This document shows positions 1-6,820 of a stretch of 16,440 bases of DNA, one piece after another (the stretch's first letter is position 1; the number at the start of each line of letters is the position of its first letter). Location: the NCBI GenBank assembly GCA_023428515.1, contig JAEYXI010000421.1:1-16440 (forward strand), given 5' to 3'. This DNA comes from Pseudomonadota bacterium. GTDB taxonomy: Bacteria > Pseudomonadota > Alphaproteobacteria > Rhizobiales > Rhizobiaceae. The notes beneath the pieces were generated by a model, which made no database searches, was not told where the DNA came from, and saw nothing but the letters and a program-made list of their open reading frames with translations. The translations under genes were made by a program, and so were the position numbers.

Positions 1-23
1 GTTGGCTCGCCCCGCCCCCCGCG

Positions 24-39
24 CCCCCCCCCCCCCCCC
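24..39. repeat. C16 homopolymer within a C/G-only stretch
   Basis: Sixteen consecutive C residues lie at 24-39, inside a stretch (10-48) made almost only of C and G. Read from base 1, the frame is open through the tract and ends at a TAA at 85-87, giving a proline/alanine-rich tail. This could be the C-terminus of a gene outside the window, but one extra or missing C would change the frame, so I do not call a CDS. The tract may equally be a sequencing or assembly artefact. Confidence 0.8.
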
Positions 40-77
40 GCCCCGGCCACCGCGATGGCGCTGCTGGCTGTGTCCGA

Positions 78-120
78 CGAGAGGTAAGGAACCCCCTCCG
101 CCAAGGCACGTTACCTCTCG
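78..120 (+). promoter_or_regulatory. Perfect 10-bp inverted repeat upstream of the cytochrome c gene
   Basis: CGAGAGGTAA at 78-87 is exactly complementary to TTACCTCTCG at 111-120, with a 23-base spacer. The right arm ends 24 bases before the likely cytochrome start at 145. No T-run follows, so it does not look like a standard intrinsic terminator. It could be an operator or a 5'-UTR stem-loop. The left arm includes the TAA that would end the frame entering from the window edge. Function is unknown. Confidence 0.5.
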
Positions 121-144
121 ACACCGAAGCTGCGGAGAATGGAC

Positions 145-510
145 ATGAAACGTCTTGCTCTCGCGGTCATGCTTGTCGGTGGCTTGGCGGCCACCCCTGC
201 CCTTGCGCAGGACGACGGCCAGACCGCGTTCAACACCTCATGCCGCACGTGCCACACGATGAAGGAAGGCGATAACCGGCAAGGACCTAGCCTTGCAGGC
301 ATTATCGGCCGCAAGGCGGGGTCGCTTCCCGGCTTCAACTATTCGCCGTCTATGAAGCAATCCGGCATTACGTGGGATGAGGCGACGCTCGACCAGTTTA
401 TCGCCGATCCCGAGCAAGTGGTGCACGGCAATACCATGAAACCTTACGGCGGCATCGCCGACGCAGCACAGCGCAAGACGATCGTCGATTTCCTGAAGTC
501 GGGTGGTTAA
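145..510 (+). CDS. Periplasmic class I cytochrome c (c550/c2-like)
   Basis: This is a small soluble c-type cytochrome, presumably an electron carrier in the periplasm. I prefer the ATG at 145: GGAG at 134-137 is 7 bases upstream, whereas the ATG at 139 almost touches it. From 145 the product is 121 residues. A cleavable signal peptide (MKRLALAVML, ending ALAQ) is followed by one haem-attachment motif CRTCH and a late methionine in NTMKPYGG that fits the distal haem ligand. Length and layout match single-haem class I cytochromes. It ends 7 bases from the stop of the convergent DUF447 gene. Lying beside C1-cofactor and PQQ-linked genes, it may take electrons from a methanol/alcohol dehydrogenase encoded outside the window; that partner is inferred. 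It is shorter than typical XoxG cytochromes, so I give no symbol. Confidence 0.88.
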   Translation: MKRLALAVMLVGGLAATPALAQDDGQTAFNTSCRTCHTMKEGDNRQGPSLAGIIGRKAGSLPGFNYSPSMKQSGITWDEATLDQFIADPEQVVHGNTMKPYGGIADAAQRKTIVDFLKSGG

Positions 511-517
511 TCTCGCT

Positions 518-1090
518 CTAAGGGCCTTTCTCGCCGGCAAGGTGGTCAGTCACCTTCTGCATCAGCCAGCCCCAGGCCTCTTTCTCCTTCAGGCCGGCGG
601 TCTTTTCGATGGCGATCGAGAGATAGGCGACCTCCGCCTCGATCTTGTCACGCGGCAGCATGCCGAGCCGGCTGACCAGTATGGCGAGTTCCAGCACGGC
701 AGCCTTAGCGCGGTTGAAGCCGGTGAAGGGTGCATGCGTCTCTTCCTGCACTATCAGGCAGAAATGGCGCGGCCGCACGCCGTCATCTGCGATGCTTTCC
801 ACGCGCAACACCGAATGGGCAAGCGCCGCGTCCAATCGCGGCACCGGGAAACCTTCGACCGGCACGGTCGGCCAGTCCTTGCGACCGGTCAGGCAGCCCG
901 CGAAGATGCTGACGTCGTCGGTATAGCTGGCGACCGCGAAGGGCACGGCCGCCAGGTTGTCCAGCGTGACCGACGGGCGGAACGGCGCGATCACCCAGCC
1001 GTCTCTCTCGGCGATGATGCCGATCGGCGCGATATGCACCTTGCCGCTGCCGTCGACCGTCGTGATGATCGTTTCGCGGATATAGGGCAC
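518..1090 (-). CDS. DUF447 family protein (flavin split-barrel fold), H4MPT cluster
   Basis: A 190-residue protein of the DUF447 family, which has an FMN-binding split-barrel fold. Its genes sit in H4MPT/methanofuran biosynthesis clusters of methylotrophs and in archaea. The sequence starts MPYIRETIITT, continues with a beta-rich N-terminal half (VHIAPIGI, WVIAPFRP) and contains the segment FTGFNRAKAAVLELAILVSR, then a helical C-terminus. Its exact reaction is not established; involvement in C1-carrier cofactor synthesis is inferred from family and neighbours. It is the last gene of the minus-strand operon, starting only 2 bases after the end of the DUF6513 gene, so it is surely co-transcribed. 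No signal peptide is seen, so it is cytosolic. Confidence 0.85.
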   Translation of the reverse strand: MPYIRETIITTVDGSGKVHIAPIGIIAERDGWVIAPFRPSVTLDNLAAVPFAVASYTDDVSIFAGCLTGRKDWPTVPVEGFPVPRLDAALAHSVLRVESIADDGVRPRHFCLIVQEETHAPFTGFNRAKAAVLELAILVSRLGMLPRDKIEAEVAYLSIAIEKTAGLKEKEAWGWLMQKVTDHLAGEKGP

Positions 1091-1092
1091 GG

Positions 1093-2487
1093 CTACCCCT
1101 CCTTCTTCGCGCGCAAGGTGTGGCCGGCTTCGGCAAGCCTGGTGCGGTCGGCTTCCGGTGCCGGCGCCGCGACGCCCCAGGCAAGCGGTTCATCCTGCGC
1201 ATAACGCTTGCCGAGCCGCCAGGCGATCTCGGCTTTCATAAGCTCGGCGCCAAGATAGAAGGCATGCGCGCCGTCCGCCTCGACGCCAAGGCTGGCGAAC
1301 AGCTCGAACGCATCCTGCGCGACCGCGTGGCCCTTGCTGTTGAAGATGTGGATGCCGTCCTCGGCGGTCATGATGCGGAAATTGGCGTCCCGCACCTCCG
1401 CCGCCAGCGCCGATATGTCCTCGATCGATGCGGCGAATGGCTTGCGGTCGTGCACCTGCAGCAGTCCGGGATGGTAGCTGCGCGGCAGCGCGCCGTCGTT
1501 CTTCGCGGCAAACAGGATGCGGCGGGCAAGGTCGTGCTCCTCGACTGTCCTCACGGTGTGCGGGCTGACATGCACGACAAGCACGTTGCGGATGTCGAGT
1601 TCCGAGCAGAGCCCGGCAAGCAGCGCCGTGACGCCGGAACTGTCGGCGTCGGTGAGTTCCGTGAGGTTGCCCGTGCCCATCAGCAATTCGACTTCCGGCC
1701 AGCGGCTGCGGGCCTCGATGAAGCGGCCGAGCGAGCGCGCGAAACCGAAATGGATGGGGTCGAGCACGGGATCGGCGACGAAGGATATGCCTGCCTTCTC
1801 GGCTGCTTCGATGGCGCGCCCGAGCGAATCCAGATCGCTTGGAGACGAAGGGATCAGCACCGGCGTCACCTTGTGCTCGAAAGCCAAGGGCAGCGTGTTC
1901 TCGTCGAGGCTGAGCAGATAGTCGGCGCCTGCCCATGCGCCGATGCGCAACTCGTCACGGCTGGCAGAGTCGACGCTGACGGAAAAGCCCTCGGCCTTCA
2001 GCGTGCGCACGGCCTCGCCGAGCAGCGGAAACGGCGTTTCCGGCAGGCAGCCTATGTCGATCACGTCAGCGCCGGCGGCGGCGAGTGCACGTGCACGTGC
2101 GACCAGATCCTCGATGGAAAGCGCGGGCGCATCGACGATCTCGGCGAAGATTCTGATGTCGTGGCGGGAAAGGTCGGGCGGCTGGCCGGCCCGCCCCAGG
2201 AATGGCGGCAGGGCGGCGATTTCGTCCGGCCCTCTCTGGAACGGGATGCCGAAATGCTGGGAAAGCCGCTCGACGTCGCCCCTGAAACGGCCGGGCAGGA
2301 TGACGCGGTCGGTGCCTTCGGGGAGTTTCAGCCGGCGCTTTATGATCTCCTCGGTCATCAGCGCGGCGACCTTCACGCCGATGTCGACCACCTCCCAGGA
2401 AAAATCGGTTTCGCCGAGACCGACGAGCAGTTTTTCCAGCCGCGCCTTTGCCAGGTGGCCGGTGAGGAAGACCAGCCGCTCAGGCAT
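1093..2487 (-). CDS. Dihydropteroate synthase-like protein (DUF6513), H4MPT biosynthesis
   Basis: A 464-residue protein with an extra N-terminal domain (about 1-105) before a dihydropteroate-synthase-type TIM barrel. Barrel signatures include DVIDIG at 141-146, SVDS at 171-174 (the DHPS SxDT/S strand), FVADPVLDP at 236-244 and LMGTGNLTELTD at 269-280. A roughly 120-residue C-terminal region follows. Homologues lie in H4MPT clusters of methylotrophic proteobacteria and methanogens, where a DHPS-like step joins the pterin to a ribofuranosyl-aminobenzene unit; that role here is family-based inference. It is longer than folate FolP (about 280 residues), which argues against ordinary folate synthesis. 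Its start overlaps the end of the flavoprotein gene by 8 bases, indicating translational coupling. Confidence 0.87.
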   Translation of the reverse strand: MPERLVFLTGHLAKARLEKLLVGLGETDFSWEVVDIGVKVAALMTEEIIKRRLKLPEGTDRVILPGRFRGDVERLSQHFGIPFQRGPDEIAALPPFLGRAGQPPDLSRHDIRIFAEIVDAPALSIEDLVARARALAAAGADVIDIGCLPETPFPLLGEAVRTLKAEGFSVSVDSASRDELRIGAWAGADYLLSLDENTLPLAFEHKVTPVLIPSSPSDLDSLGRAIEAAEKAGISFVADPVLDPIHFGFARSLGRFIEARSRWPEVELLMGTGNLTELTDADSSGVTALLAGLCSELDIRNVLVVHVSPHTVRTVEEHDLARRILFAAKNDGALPRSYHPGLLQVHDRKPFAASIEDISALAAEVRDANFRIMTAEDGIHIFNSKGHAVAQDAFELFASLGVEADGAHAFYLGAELMKAEIAWRLGKRYAQDEPLAWGVAAPAPEADRTRLAEAGHTLRAKKEG

Positions 2488-3064
2488 GGCCGCCCGGCTT
2501 CGCTGGGCTGGGTCCGGATCGATTTAGTTCGGCCTGGCGGTCACGGATCGCGATCTTCAGATCGGCCAGCGACTCCACCACCTTCGTCCGCTCAAAGCTC
2601 TTCAGCTTCTCGGTGTTCTCGAGATCGATCTTGCGCGGATAGACCTTGACCAGCCCGTGCGGCGCCATCGTCTCGAGTTCAGGCGCGGTGTCGCAGGCGA
2701 AGACGATCGACGGCACACGGCATTTTCCCGCCTGCGCGAAGACATTGGTGGCGAGCGTGTCGGAAATGCCGAGCACGCATTTGGCGACCGTGTTCGAACT
2801 CGCCGGAGCGACCACCACGGTGTGGTAGACGCCATGGTAGAAGGCGCCGACCGGCACTGCGCTCGCGGTCTTGTCGTGAAGCACGCGCATCGTCTCGGGA
2901 AAGTCGAGCTTCAGCTTGTACATGCGCAGCACCTCGTTCGCGGCCTTGGAAACGAAGATGTCGCAATGTTCGAGCCCGTGGATGAGCTCGAAGCTTTCGG
3001 TGAAGAAGTGCCCGGAGCCGGTCAAGACCCATGCCCAGCGTGGCGTGTGCAACTTTTCCAGCAT
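2480..3064 (-). CDS. dmrB: Flavoprotein, DmrB/AfpA-like dihydromethanopterin reductase
   Basis: A 194-residue flavoprotein. LTGSGHFFTES near residues 14-24, VVVAPASSNTVAK near 84-96 and SDTLATNVFAQAGK near 101-114 are the phosphate- and flavin-binding loops of the PpcA/Dfp-like flavoprotein fold. In H4MPT clusters this type corresponds to archaeoflavoprotein A/DmrB, characterised in Burkholderia as the reductase of dihydromethanopterin to H4MPT. The DHFR-like DmrA of Methylobacterium does the same job with another fold. No iron-sulfur cysteine cluster is visible. It lies between the MfnE-like kinase (41-base gap) and the DUF6513 gene (8-base overlap). Assignment to the family is firm; the exact reaction is inferred from context. 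Confidence 0.78.
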   Translation of the reverse strand: MLEKLHTPRWAWVLTGSGHFFTESFELIHGLEHCDIFVSKAANEVLRMYKLKLDFPETMRVLHDKTASAVPVGAFYHGVYHTVVVAPASSNTVAKCVLGISDTLATNVFAQAGKCRVPSIVFACDTAPELETMAPHGLVKVYPRKIDLENTEKLKSFERTKVVESLADLKIAIRDRQAELNRSGPSPAKPGGHA

Positions 3065-3105
3065 GTCTCAGGTCCGGCCAGGAATTGAAGAAATACCGGC
3101 CATCC

Positions 3106-3744
3106 CTAGCCCATTTTCCTTGCCAGCTCGACAACGGACGAGATCTTGACTCCAGGCAGCCGTCCGGATGACAGCGTTGCAGCGGCGGTGGCGGCGTCGT
3201 GGGGGCCGGCGACGAACAGATCGACCTCGGCCGGCAGCGTGTCGGCAAAATAGGTATCGACAATGCCCCTTGCCGTCAGCTCGGCGACGCTGTCGTCCTG
3301 GGCGAACGCCCTGCTCTGCTTGATCAGCAGGATCGCCTCCGCGCCGAGCTTGCCTACGAGCCACGCGGCGATCGAATCCGAGGTCACGTCCCAGGAGACC
3401 GGGATATCGGCTGCCGGAATAGCCATCGCGGACGGCAGCCAGATCGGTATTTTCCCATCGGCCAAGGCTCGCTCGATGTCCTCCGGCGAGCGTGCCGCCG
3501 AAAACCTTTCGTGGCGATCGAGGATCACATGGCCGAACTGTTCCATGGCGAGGATCGCCATAGCGTGCGCGGCGGCATCCGAGAAGCCGAGGCGCCGCTG
3601 TTCGCTACGCACCTGGTCAGCGAAAGTCCCCCCACCCGGCACGATGGCCAACGGAAGGTTGGAGCTGGCCAGCGCCGCGGCCCATACGTCCATCTCCTTG
3701 TGATCGGCCGTGCTGCCGCCGAGCTTGACGACAGCCAGTCTCAT
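3106..3744 (-). CDS. mfnE: Amino-acid-kinase-fold protein, MfnE-like
   Basis: A 212-residue member of the aspartate/glutamate/uridylate kinase superfamily. KLGGS at 7-11 is the ATP-phosphate loop, VPGGGTFAD at 35-43 the second glycine-rich loop, and WDVTSDSIAAWL near 118-129 matches the DxxSD-type substrate/ATP segment. In methanogens MfnE phosphorylates [5-(aminomethyl)furan-3-yl]methyl phosphate to the diphosphate during methanofuran synthesis. Bacterial homologues sit beside MfnB genes and are thought to serve the methanofuran analogue used by formyltransferase/hydrolase. Its 5' end overlaps the stop of the MfnB-FolB gene (ATGA, 4 bases), a strong sign of coupling. The substrate is inferred from family and neighbour. 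Confidence 0.8.
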   Translation of the reverse strand: MRLAVVKLGGSTADHKEMDVWAAALASSNLPLAIVPGGGTFADQVRSEQRRLGFSDAAAHAMAILAMEQFGHVILDRHERFSAARSPEDIERALADGKIPIWLPSAMAIPAADIPVSWDVTSDSIAAWLVGKLGAEAILLIKQSRAFAQDDSVAELTARGIVDTYFADTLPAEVDLFVAGPHDAATAAATLSSGRLPGVKISSVVELARKMG

Positions 3745-4934
3745 CGGGTGACGCCCTTCTTGCCACCGCCGAGAACCGCGTCCTGCCTTGTCTCCGGCTT
3801 CGGAACCGGCTTCAGCGCCGGCTTCTCGCTGACCCGCTTGCGCTCGATCTCGACTCCAACGCCGCCCGCGCCGAGCTCCAATTTCTCCACCTTCACCGTC
3901 ACCCGCATGACACGCGGGTCTTCAAGCACATGGGCCGCAACCTGCTCGGCCAGCGTCTCGCTGAGCTCGACATGGCCGCGCGCGATGATCGCGCGGATGC
4001 CGTCCATGATGATGTCATAGGAGAATACATGGCGCATATCCTCCGGGTTCTTGGTGACCCTGAGAACATCGGCGGTGACGTCGAAGCGCACCTTCTGCGT
4101 ATGGCCGTGTTCGAAGCTATAGGCGCCGATATTGACCGGCAGTACGAAATCCCTGACGAAAATCTTGTCCGTGCCGAGTGTCGGATCGCCCGCCCCCGGC
4201 GAATAGCCGCGCGCCGCGAGCAGCCGGTAATCGACGCTCGCGGAGCGATCGGCTTGCCGCTCCTCCGGGATCAGCGAACGGATATGCTTTACCGCCTCGG
4301 CGCTGATCGAGGCAGTGCGTTGCGACCGGTCGCAGAGCGCGCCACGAAAGCCCAGGAAATCCGGTGCGAACGGCAATAGCCTTGGAATATCAGGCGTTTC
4401 GAGTGATCCGCTCAATCCGACTTTCAGGCCGAGCGCCTTGGCGCGGCCGACGAAGACAGGGACCTGCTCGGGCGGCAAGTGGTCGAGCAGCCGGCCTTTC
4501 GTCTTGTCGGCCGTATCGACCATGACGCCGTGGAAACCGTGCCTTGCGAATACGTCCAGCAGACCGAAATCCGGCTCGCGGTCGGCAAAGAGCACGGCGA
4601 TCAGCTTCGTGCGCCCCGCGACAGGCATCAGGGCTTCCGCACAGGCGGCAGCGGCCGGCGACGGGAAGAAGCCTACCTTGACGTAGTCCACGCCCGTCGC
4701 CACCACCTCCTCGGCCTTGGCGCGAATGGTCTCGGGCTCCATCGGCAGATCACCAAGCACCGCACTGGTGAGGCGGCCGCCTGCGACGGCCTTGACGACG
4801 TCCCGGATAGTATCCGTCGCGACTGCGCCCAGGGCGCCGGCTTTCGGGTCTTTCAGGTCGATGATGTCGGCGCCGCCGGAAACCGCGATTTCCATCTCGG
4901 CGAGGTCGCCGACGCTGGCCAGCATTTTTGTCAT
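3741..4934 (-). CDS. mfnB: Bifunctional MfnB ((5-formylfuran-3-yl)methyl phosphate synthase) - dihydroneopterin aldolase fusion
   Basis: A 397-residue two-domain protein. Residues 1-220 form an MfnB (DUF556) TIM barrel. In methanogen MfnB this condenses two glyceraldehyde-3-phosphates into the furan precursor of methanofuran. The lysines expected in the active site are at K28 (IIDLKDP) and K86 (VDYVKVGFF), with D140 and K144 in MVDTADKTKG, all matching the methanogen enzyme by spacing. Residues about 255-368 form a FolB-type dihydroneopterin aldolase domain, with the conserved glutamate in GAYSFEHG (E275) and a lysine in VKVEKL near 348-351. The last 30 residues are a proline/lysine-rich tail. 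The fusion joins a methanofuran enzyme to a pterin enzyme, so one polypeptide may feed both C1 carriers. Both ends overlap neighbouring genes by 4 bases. Confidence 0.85.
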   Translation of the reverse strand: MTKMLASVGDLAEMEIAVSGGADIIDLKDPKAGALGAVATDTIRDVVKAVAGGRLTSAVLGDLPMEPETIRAKAEEVVATGVDYVKVGFFPSPAAAACAEALMPVAGRTKLIAVLFADREPDFGLLDVFARHGFHGVMVDTADKTKGRLLDHLPPEQVPVFVGRAKALGLKVGLSGSLETPDIPRLLPFAPDFLGFRGALCDRSQRTASISAEAVKHIRSLIPEERQADRSASVDYRLLAARGYSPGAGDPTLGTDKIFVRDFVLPVNIGAYSFEHGHTQKVRFDVTADVLRVTKNPEDMRHVFSYDIIMDGIRAIIARGHVELSETLAEQVAAHVLEDPRVMRVTVKVEKLELGAGGVGVEIERKRVSEKPALKPVPKPETRQDAVLGGGKKGVTR

Positions 4935-5494
4935 TTCTTCAGTTTCTCCAGCCTGGCGGACAGGACGTTGCGATAGAGATAGTCGATGGCTCGCCGCCAG
5001 GATTCGTCGGTGTTGCCGCGCAGATCCACCGTCGCGCTGGTCAGCGGCTGCGATGTCTCGGCGTCATGGACAAGAACGCTCATGCTGAGGATGAGTTCGG
5101 AAACTTTATAGACGACGCCCGTGAAGGCGTAGTCGGCACCAAGCTGCCGTGCAAAGTCGTCAGCGCAATTGCCGCAAGCCTGCAGATTGGCAGCCGCCGC
5201 CTTTTCGGCGAAGGGCTCGGTGTCGACCACATCAAACCCGGATTGCGCGAGATGATCGCGTAGGCGTCCGCTGATCATCTCGCGCCTCATATCCTCGGCT
5301 TCCTTCTTGCTCGGCGCACCCGGCACGAGATCGCCATGCTGAAGCTCGAATTCGAAGACCGCTACCTTGGCGGCGGCATGCGCCGCGCCGACCGCGACAG
5401 TCCCGGCTAAACTTGCCGTGATTAGGAAAGTTATGGGGGTTGCTATCGAAAATTGCTTCGCTAAGGTCATCACGGCACCGAAAAAATACTGCAT
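4931..5494 (-). CDS. Exported DUF2380/DUF3280-type protein, first gene of the cofactor operon
   Basis: A 187-residue protein with an N-terminal export signal (hydrophobic core TPITFLITASLAG, ending AHA near 40). The mature part begins with a beta strand KVAVFEFEL and carries CGNC at 107-110, then GADYAFTGVVYKVSELIL. This resembles the DUF2380/DUF3280 family, often found near methylotrophy genes; its function is unknown. A second in-frame ATG at 5470 (MTLAKQ) would give a more compact signal peptide; neither start has a strong Shine-Dalgarno. Its stop overlaps the MfnB-FolB start (ATGA), so it is translated with cytosolic cofactor enzymes although it should leave the cytoplasm. The two cysteines could form a disulfide or bind metal; this is speculation. 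Confidence 0.78.
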   Translation of the reverse strand: MQYFFGAVMTLAKQFSIATPITFLITASLAGTVAVGAAHAAAKVAVFEFELQHGDLVPGAPSKKEAEDMRREMISGRLRDHLAQSGFDVVDTEPFAEKAAAANLQACGNCADDFARQLGADYAFTGVVYKVSELILSMSVLVHDAETSQPLTSATVDLRGNTDESWRRAIDYLYRNVLSARLEKLKK

Positions 5495-5551
5495 CGTATG
5501 TCCGGATTCTTTTTAGCCGGCTTACGAAGCGTGGGAGAGAGAACGCCTGCT

Positions 5552-6790
5552 ATGAAGGGCATGGTGCCGTACACCCTTGCGATCTTATTCGGACTTTTTT
5601 TGGCAAGCGTCAACGCTTGGCCGGTCCTGGCGCAGGAAACAGCACCACAGGCGGCAAAGCCCACGCAGGACGTCACGTCGATCCGGATTGGTTATCTTCG
5701 TGCGTACGAGCCGCAGTTGGCGCTGTCGGTGCTTGACGTGCCGCCGCGCGACGAGGGTGTCGCCGGGGCTAATGTGGCGATTGCCGACAACAACACGACC
5801 GGCAAGTTCATGGGCCAGGAATTCGCGCTCGACGTCACCGAGGTGAAGCCAGACGCCGATGTCGTGCAGACTTTTCGCGACATGGTCGCCAAGGGCGACC
5901 GCTATGTGCTCGCCGACATCTCGGCCGAGCAGCTGCTGTCGATCGCCGACATCGGCCGCGAGAACGGCGTGCTGATCTTCAATGTCGGCGCCACCGACGA
6001 CATACTGCGCGAGGAGGAATGCCGCGCCAACGTCTTCCACACGGCGCCGACCCGCTCGATGCTGGCCGACGGGCTGGCGCAATACCTGATCTGGAAGCAA
6101 TGGCCGCGCTGGGTACTGCTTTACGGCTCGCATGACGGCGACCGCGCCTTCGCCGATGCGCTCAGGCGCGCCGCCGAGCGGTTCGGCGGCCAGATCCTCG
6201 CCGAGAAGGAGTTCAAGGACACCGGCAGCGCCAGGCGCACCGATTCCGGCGTCACCCAGATCCAGCGCCAGATCCCCGTCTTCATGCAGGACCTGCCCGA
6301 CCATGACGTCGTGCTGGTGGCCGACGAGAGCGAGGTGTTCGGCACCTATGTGCCCTTCCGCAGCTGGATCCCGCGGCCCGTCGCCGGCACCGCCGGGCTG
6401 ATGCCGTCGGCCTGGCATCCGGCCAGCGAGCAATGGGGCGGCACGCAGATCCAGAACCGCTTCGCCAAGGCGACCGGCCGGCGCATGCTGTCGAAGGACA
6501 TGTCGGCCTGGACGGCGGTGCGCATCCTCGGCGAGGCGGCGACAAGGACCCAGAGCGCGGAGCCCCAGAAGATCGAGGCCTTCATCCGCGCCGACGATTT
6601 CTCCATCGCCGCCTTCAAGGGCCAGAAGCTGACCTTCCGCAAATGGAACTGGCAGCTCAGGCAGCCGATCTTCCTCGGCGATTCCAAATCCGTCGTCTCG
6701 ACCTCGCCGCAGGAGGGCTTCCTGCACCAGGTGTCGGAACTCGACACGCTGGGCGTCGACCAGCCGGAGACCAAATGCGTTCTGAACTGA
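5552..6790 (+). CDS. ABC transporter substrate-binding protein of the PQQ-dependent alcohol oxidation type
   Basis: This is a periplasmic binding protein of the branched-chain amino acid/Peripla_BP type, in the subfamily linked to PQQ-dependent catabolism (TIGR03863-like). The frame is open from 5498, but I choose ATG 5552: a purine-rich GGGAGAGAGAA lies before it and MKGMVPYTLAILFGLFLA then makes a proper signal peptide ending VLAQ. This gives 412 residues. Recognisable parts are SIRIGYLRAYEP at the mature N-terminus, the first-lobe segment DADVVQTFRDMVAKG, the hinge-region LLYGSHDGDRAFADALRRAA, and a C-terminal TKCVLN that may pair with the cysteine in REEECRA. The ligand is unknown. Downstream are the beta-propeller and cupredoxin-like genes on the same strand. 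The expected ATPase and permease genes are not next to them. Confidence 0.84.
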   Translation: MKGMVPYTLAILFGLFLASVNAWPVLAQETAPQAAKPTQDVTSIRIGYLRAYEPQLALSVLDVPPRDEGVAGANVAIADNNTTGKFMGQEFALDVTEVKPDADVVQTFRDMVAKGDRYVLADISAEQLLSIADIGRENGVLIFNVGATDDILREEECRANVFHTAPTRSMLADGLAQYLIWKQWPRWVLLYGSHDGDRAFADALRRAAERFGGQILAEKEFKDTGSARRTDSGVTQIQRQIPVFMQDLPDHDVVLVADESEVFGTYVPFRSWIPRPVAGTAGLMPSAWHPASEQWGGTQIQNRFAKATGRRMLSKDMSAWTAVRILGEAATRTQSAEPQKIEAFIRADDFSIAAFKGQKLTFRKWNWQLRQPIFLGDSKSVVSTSPQEGFLHQVSELDTLGVDQPETKCVLN

Positions 6791-6820
6791 CGGCCTAAAA
6801 ATGATCGGGAGGAGAACTTG

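Noticed and set aside
2084..2102. Palindromic GTGCACGTGCAC-type repeat
   Set aside because: It lies inside the DUF6513 coding region and simply encodes an alternating Arg-Ala stretch.
1120..2649. Long forward open frame (509 codons) opposite the DUF6513 and flavoprotein genes
   Set aside because: It is antisense to two well-supported genes with recognisable motifs, and its translation is Arg/Asp-rich without family features: a typical GC-rich shadow frame.
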